A program made the translations under genes and the position numbers. Below the pieces are notes generated by a model that searched no databases, had not been told where the DNA came from, and worked only from the letters and a program-made list of their open reading frames with translations. A stretch of DNA of 64,000 nt from Nocardioides ginsengisegetis (GTDB taxonomy: Bacteria; Actinomycetota; Actinomycetes; Propionibacteriales; Nocardioidaceae): assembly GCF_014138045.1 (NCBI RefSeq), contig NZ_JACGXA010000001.1, positions 3,209,001 through 3,273,000 of the forward strand, given 5' to 3'. Positions 62,246 to 64,000 of the stretch are shown here, one piece after another (the first letter of the stretch is position 1; each line of letters begins with the position of its first letter).

Positions 62246-63391
62246 TTAGAAGCCGAGGTCTCGGCCGATGAGCTCCTTCATGATCTCGTTCGATCCCGCC
62301 CAGATCTTGGTCACACGGGCGTCGCGCCAGGCACGTGCTACCCGGTACTCGTTCATGTAGCCGTAGCCGCCGTACAGTTGGACGCAGTGGTCCAGCACCT
62401 CGGACTGCGTCTGGGCGGCCCACCACTTCACCTTGGCGGCATCGATGGCGCTGAGCTCACCGCACGTGTGGGCCAGCACGCACTTGTCGACGAACGCCTC
62501 GGCCACCTCGATCTGCGTGACAAGCTCGGCGAGCAGGAACTTGTTGTGCTGGAAGCTGCCGATCTGTTGCCCGAAGGCAGTCCTGTCCTTGGCGTATTCG
62601 ATCGTCTCCAGCAGGATCTGCTTGGCGTGCGCCACGTTGCTGATTGCGGAGCCCAGACGCTCTTGAGGGAGCCACTGCATCATGTGGATGAAGCCGTGGT
62701 CGAGCTCGCCGATGAGTTCTGCGTCCGTCACTCGGACGTTGTCGAAGAAGAGCTCGGCGGTGTCGGACTCATCCTGTCCCACCTTGTCGAGCTTTCGGCC
62801 CCTCGAGAAGCCCTCGAGCGTCGTCTCGACGGCGAAGAGAGAGATGCCGCGAGCCTTCTTCTCCGGGCTCGTCTTCACGGCTACCAGGACCAGGTCAGCG
62901 GAGTAGCCGTTGGTGATGAACGTCTTGGAGCCGTTGATCACCCACTCGTCACCGTCGCGCACCGCCGTCGTCTTCAGCGCCGCGAGGTCCGAGCCTCCGC
63001 CGGGCTCAGTCATGCCGATCGCGCAGAGGATCTCCCCCGAGGCGATGCCCGGCAGCCAACGCTGCCTCTGCTCCTCGGTTGCCAGCTCCACGAAGTACGG
63101 GACAACCGTGTCTGAGTGGATACCCCAGCAGCTGTTCAGCGCGGCGTTGACCTTGGAGGTCTCCTCTCCCAGGACCGCTGCGAAGCGGAAGTCCTCGGCC
63201 TCGCTGCCGCCGTACTCCTCGGGGATACCGAGGCCGAGCAGGCCCTGCTCGCCGGCGGCCAACCACACCTCGCGTGGGAACGCCTTGTTCTCGGCGTAGG
63301 ACTCGAGGTTGGGGATGACCATGCGCTCCATGAACTCGCGCACGGACTTGCGAAATGCCTCGTGGTCACTGTCGTAGATGTCGCGCTTCAC
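62246..63391 (-). CDS. acyl-CoA dehydrogenase, long-chain/isovaleryl type
   Basis: 381 residues from GTG 63391, the usual length of the family; the frame is open further upstream. It oxidises acyl-CoA to trans-2-enoyl-CoA with FAD and passes electrons to ETF. The FAD and substrate motifs are CAIGMTEPGGGSDLAAL near residue 130 and FITNGYSADL. The C-terminal position that is the catalytic Glu in medium-chain enzymes is Ala here (KIWAGSNEIMKEL); the Glu in PQERLGSAI matches the alternative catalytic position of long-chain and isovaleryl enzymes. It may feed acids from amide hydrolysis into beta-oxidation, but that link is only positional. Confidence 0.92.
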   Translation of the reverse strand: MKRDIYDSDHEAFRKSVREFMERMVIPNLESYAENKAFPREVWLAAGEQGLLGLGIPEEYGGSEAEDFRFAAVLGEETSKVNAALNSCWGIHSDTVVPYFVELATEEQRQRWLPGIASGEILCAIGMTEPGGGSDLAALKTTAVRDGDEWVINGSKTFITNGYSADLVLVAVKTSPEKKARGISLFAVETTLEGFSRGRKLDKVGQDESDTAELFFDNVRVTDAELIGELDHGFIHMMQWLPQERLGSAISNVAHAKQILLETIEYAKDRTAFGQQIGSFQHNKFLLAELVTQIEVAEAFVDKCVLAHTCGELSAIDAAKVKWWAAQTQSEVLDHCVQLYGGYGYMNEYRVARAWRDARVTKIWAGSNEIMKELIGRDLGF

Positions 63392-63597
63392 GCGGGGACT
63401 ACCCTTCTCGTCGGGGGGGGGTGATGTGTGTCGGGTGGCCGGCGGTGCCGGCCGGACCTGCTGGCGCCGAGCTCCCTGGTGGAGCAGTGGGCGCGTGGCC
63501 ACTCAAGCCTCTTCTGCCGGGTACGCGCCGTCGACGGGCAAAACGAGGACTTCTGCGCGGCAGGTTTGCGGCATCAGCAGCCTCAGGCGGTCGATGC

Positions 63598-64000
63598 TCA
63601 CGCCCAGGCGATGGATTGGAACTGGCTCTCCTGGAACTCCCGGAGCCCGTCGCGCGCGCCCTCACGCCCCAGACCCGACTGCTTGACCCCCCCGAAGGGC
63701 GCCGCGGGGTCGGACACCAGGCCACGGTTGACGCCGACCATCCCGGTGTCGAGCCGCTCGGCGATGCTCATGGCCCACTGCAAGTCGCGTGAGAACACGT
63801 ACGAGGCCAGGCCGTACTCACCGCGGTTGACCGACGCGAGGAGCTCGTCCTGATCGGACCACGTGACCACGGGCGCGACGGGGCCGAAGATCTCCGCCTC
63901 CAGGATCTCGGCGTCCATCGGCACGTCGGCGAGGACGGTGGGCGGGAAGAAGAACCCGGCGAGGGACGGGTCGACGTCGGCCTGGTGGGCCAGCCGCGCA
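63598..64000 (-). CDS. aldehyde dehydrogenase, C-terminal part (succinate-semialdehyde type)
   Basis: The right edge cuts this gene; about 134 C-terminal residues are visible. Motifs are FFFPPTVLADVP, EIFGPVAPVVTW with the conserved Glu of the NAD site, and PFGGVKQSGLGREGA near the end, as in GabD-like enzymes. The catalytic Cys lies outside the window. It shares direction with the acyl-CoA dehydrogenase, 206 bp away. That gap contains a run of nine G at about 63,413-63,421. Confidence 0.9.
   Translation of the reverse strand, partial: ARLAHQADVDPSLAGFFFPPTVLADVPMDAEILEAEIFGPVAPVVTWSDQDELLASVNRGEYGLASYVFSRDLQWAMSIAERLDTGMVGVNRGLVSDPAAPFGGVKQSGLGREGARDGLREFQESQFQSIAWA

Overview
The window is high-GC actinobacterial DNA, most likely from Nocardioides or another member of the Nocardioidaceae. 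This rests on codon bias, frequent GTG starts, gene order (lexA, dinG-type helicase, hflX, dapF, miaA, miaB, ispE, rsmA, rpfB, tatD, rsmI, pmt) and dispersed GGTCGAGCTTGTCGAGACC-type repeats. No species call can be made from sequence alone.

Positions 1 to about 41,200 are chromosomal backbone. The left edge holds the start of a LysM-type SOS gene and lexA, each with LexA boxes but separated by three unrelated genes. Next come a PAP2 enzyme, a Tat-exported PhoD phosphatase, a DinG-like helicase, hflX, dapF, a gamma-glutamyltransferase, then miaA and miaB with five tiny acidic proteins and a NUDIX gene between them. A metallohydrolase, a tam/marR divergent pair, an ABC-F protein whose linker is built from a 32-bp tandem repeat, ispE-rsmA, rpfB, a tatD/hydrolase/rsmI operon, a protein mannosyltransferase, a SNF2 helicase and a MEDS-type anti-sigma sensor follow.

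At 41,236-41,280 lies the 3' half of a tRNA-Ala(CGC), cut at the anticodon loop and followed by its terminator. This is what the distal attachment site of a tRNA-integrated element looks like. From there to the right edge the DNA is accessory and, by eye, of lower and more mixed GC, at least as far as about 51 kb.

The accessory region encodes a complete aldoxime-nitrile-amide route: a haem aldoxime dehydratase (43.4-44.4 kb, translationally coupled to a SnoaL-like protein), a cobalt-type nitrile hydratase (beta, alpha and assembly chaperone), an amidase, and the cobalt uptake pair CbtB/CbtA in one overlapping operon. An HDAC-like amidohydrolase starts the rightward block. A Liv-type ABC importer, with both permeases and one ATPase fused in a single 923-residue protein, and a second ribose-type ABC importer follow. 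A decayed IS481 transposase, an acyl-CoA dehydrogenase and an aldehyde dehydrogenase close the window. A block of about 125 bp upstream of the HDAC-like gene recurs, in the same orientation relative to the gene, upstream of the ribose-type importer 15 kb away; this suggests that the two operons share a regulatory leader. No dedicated regulator or integrase gene was seen in the visible part of the element.
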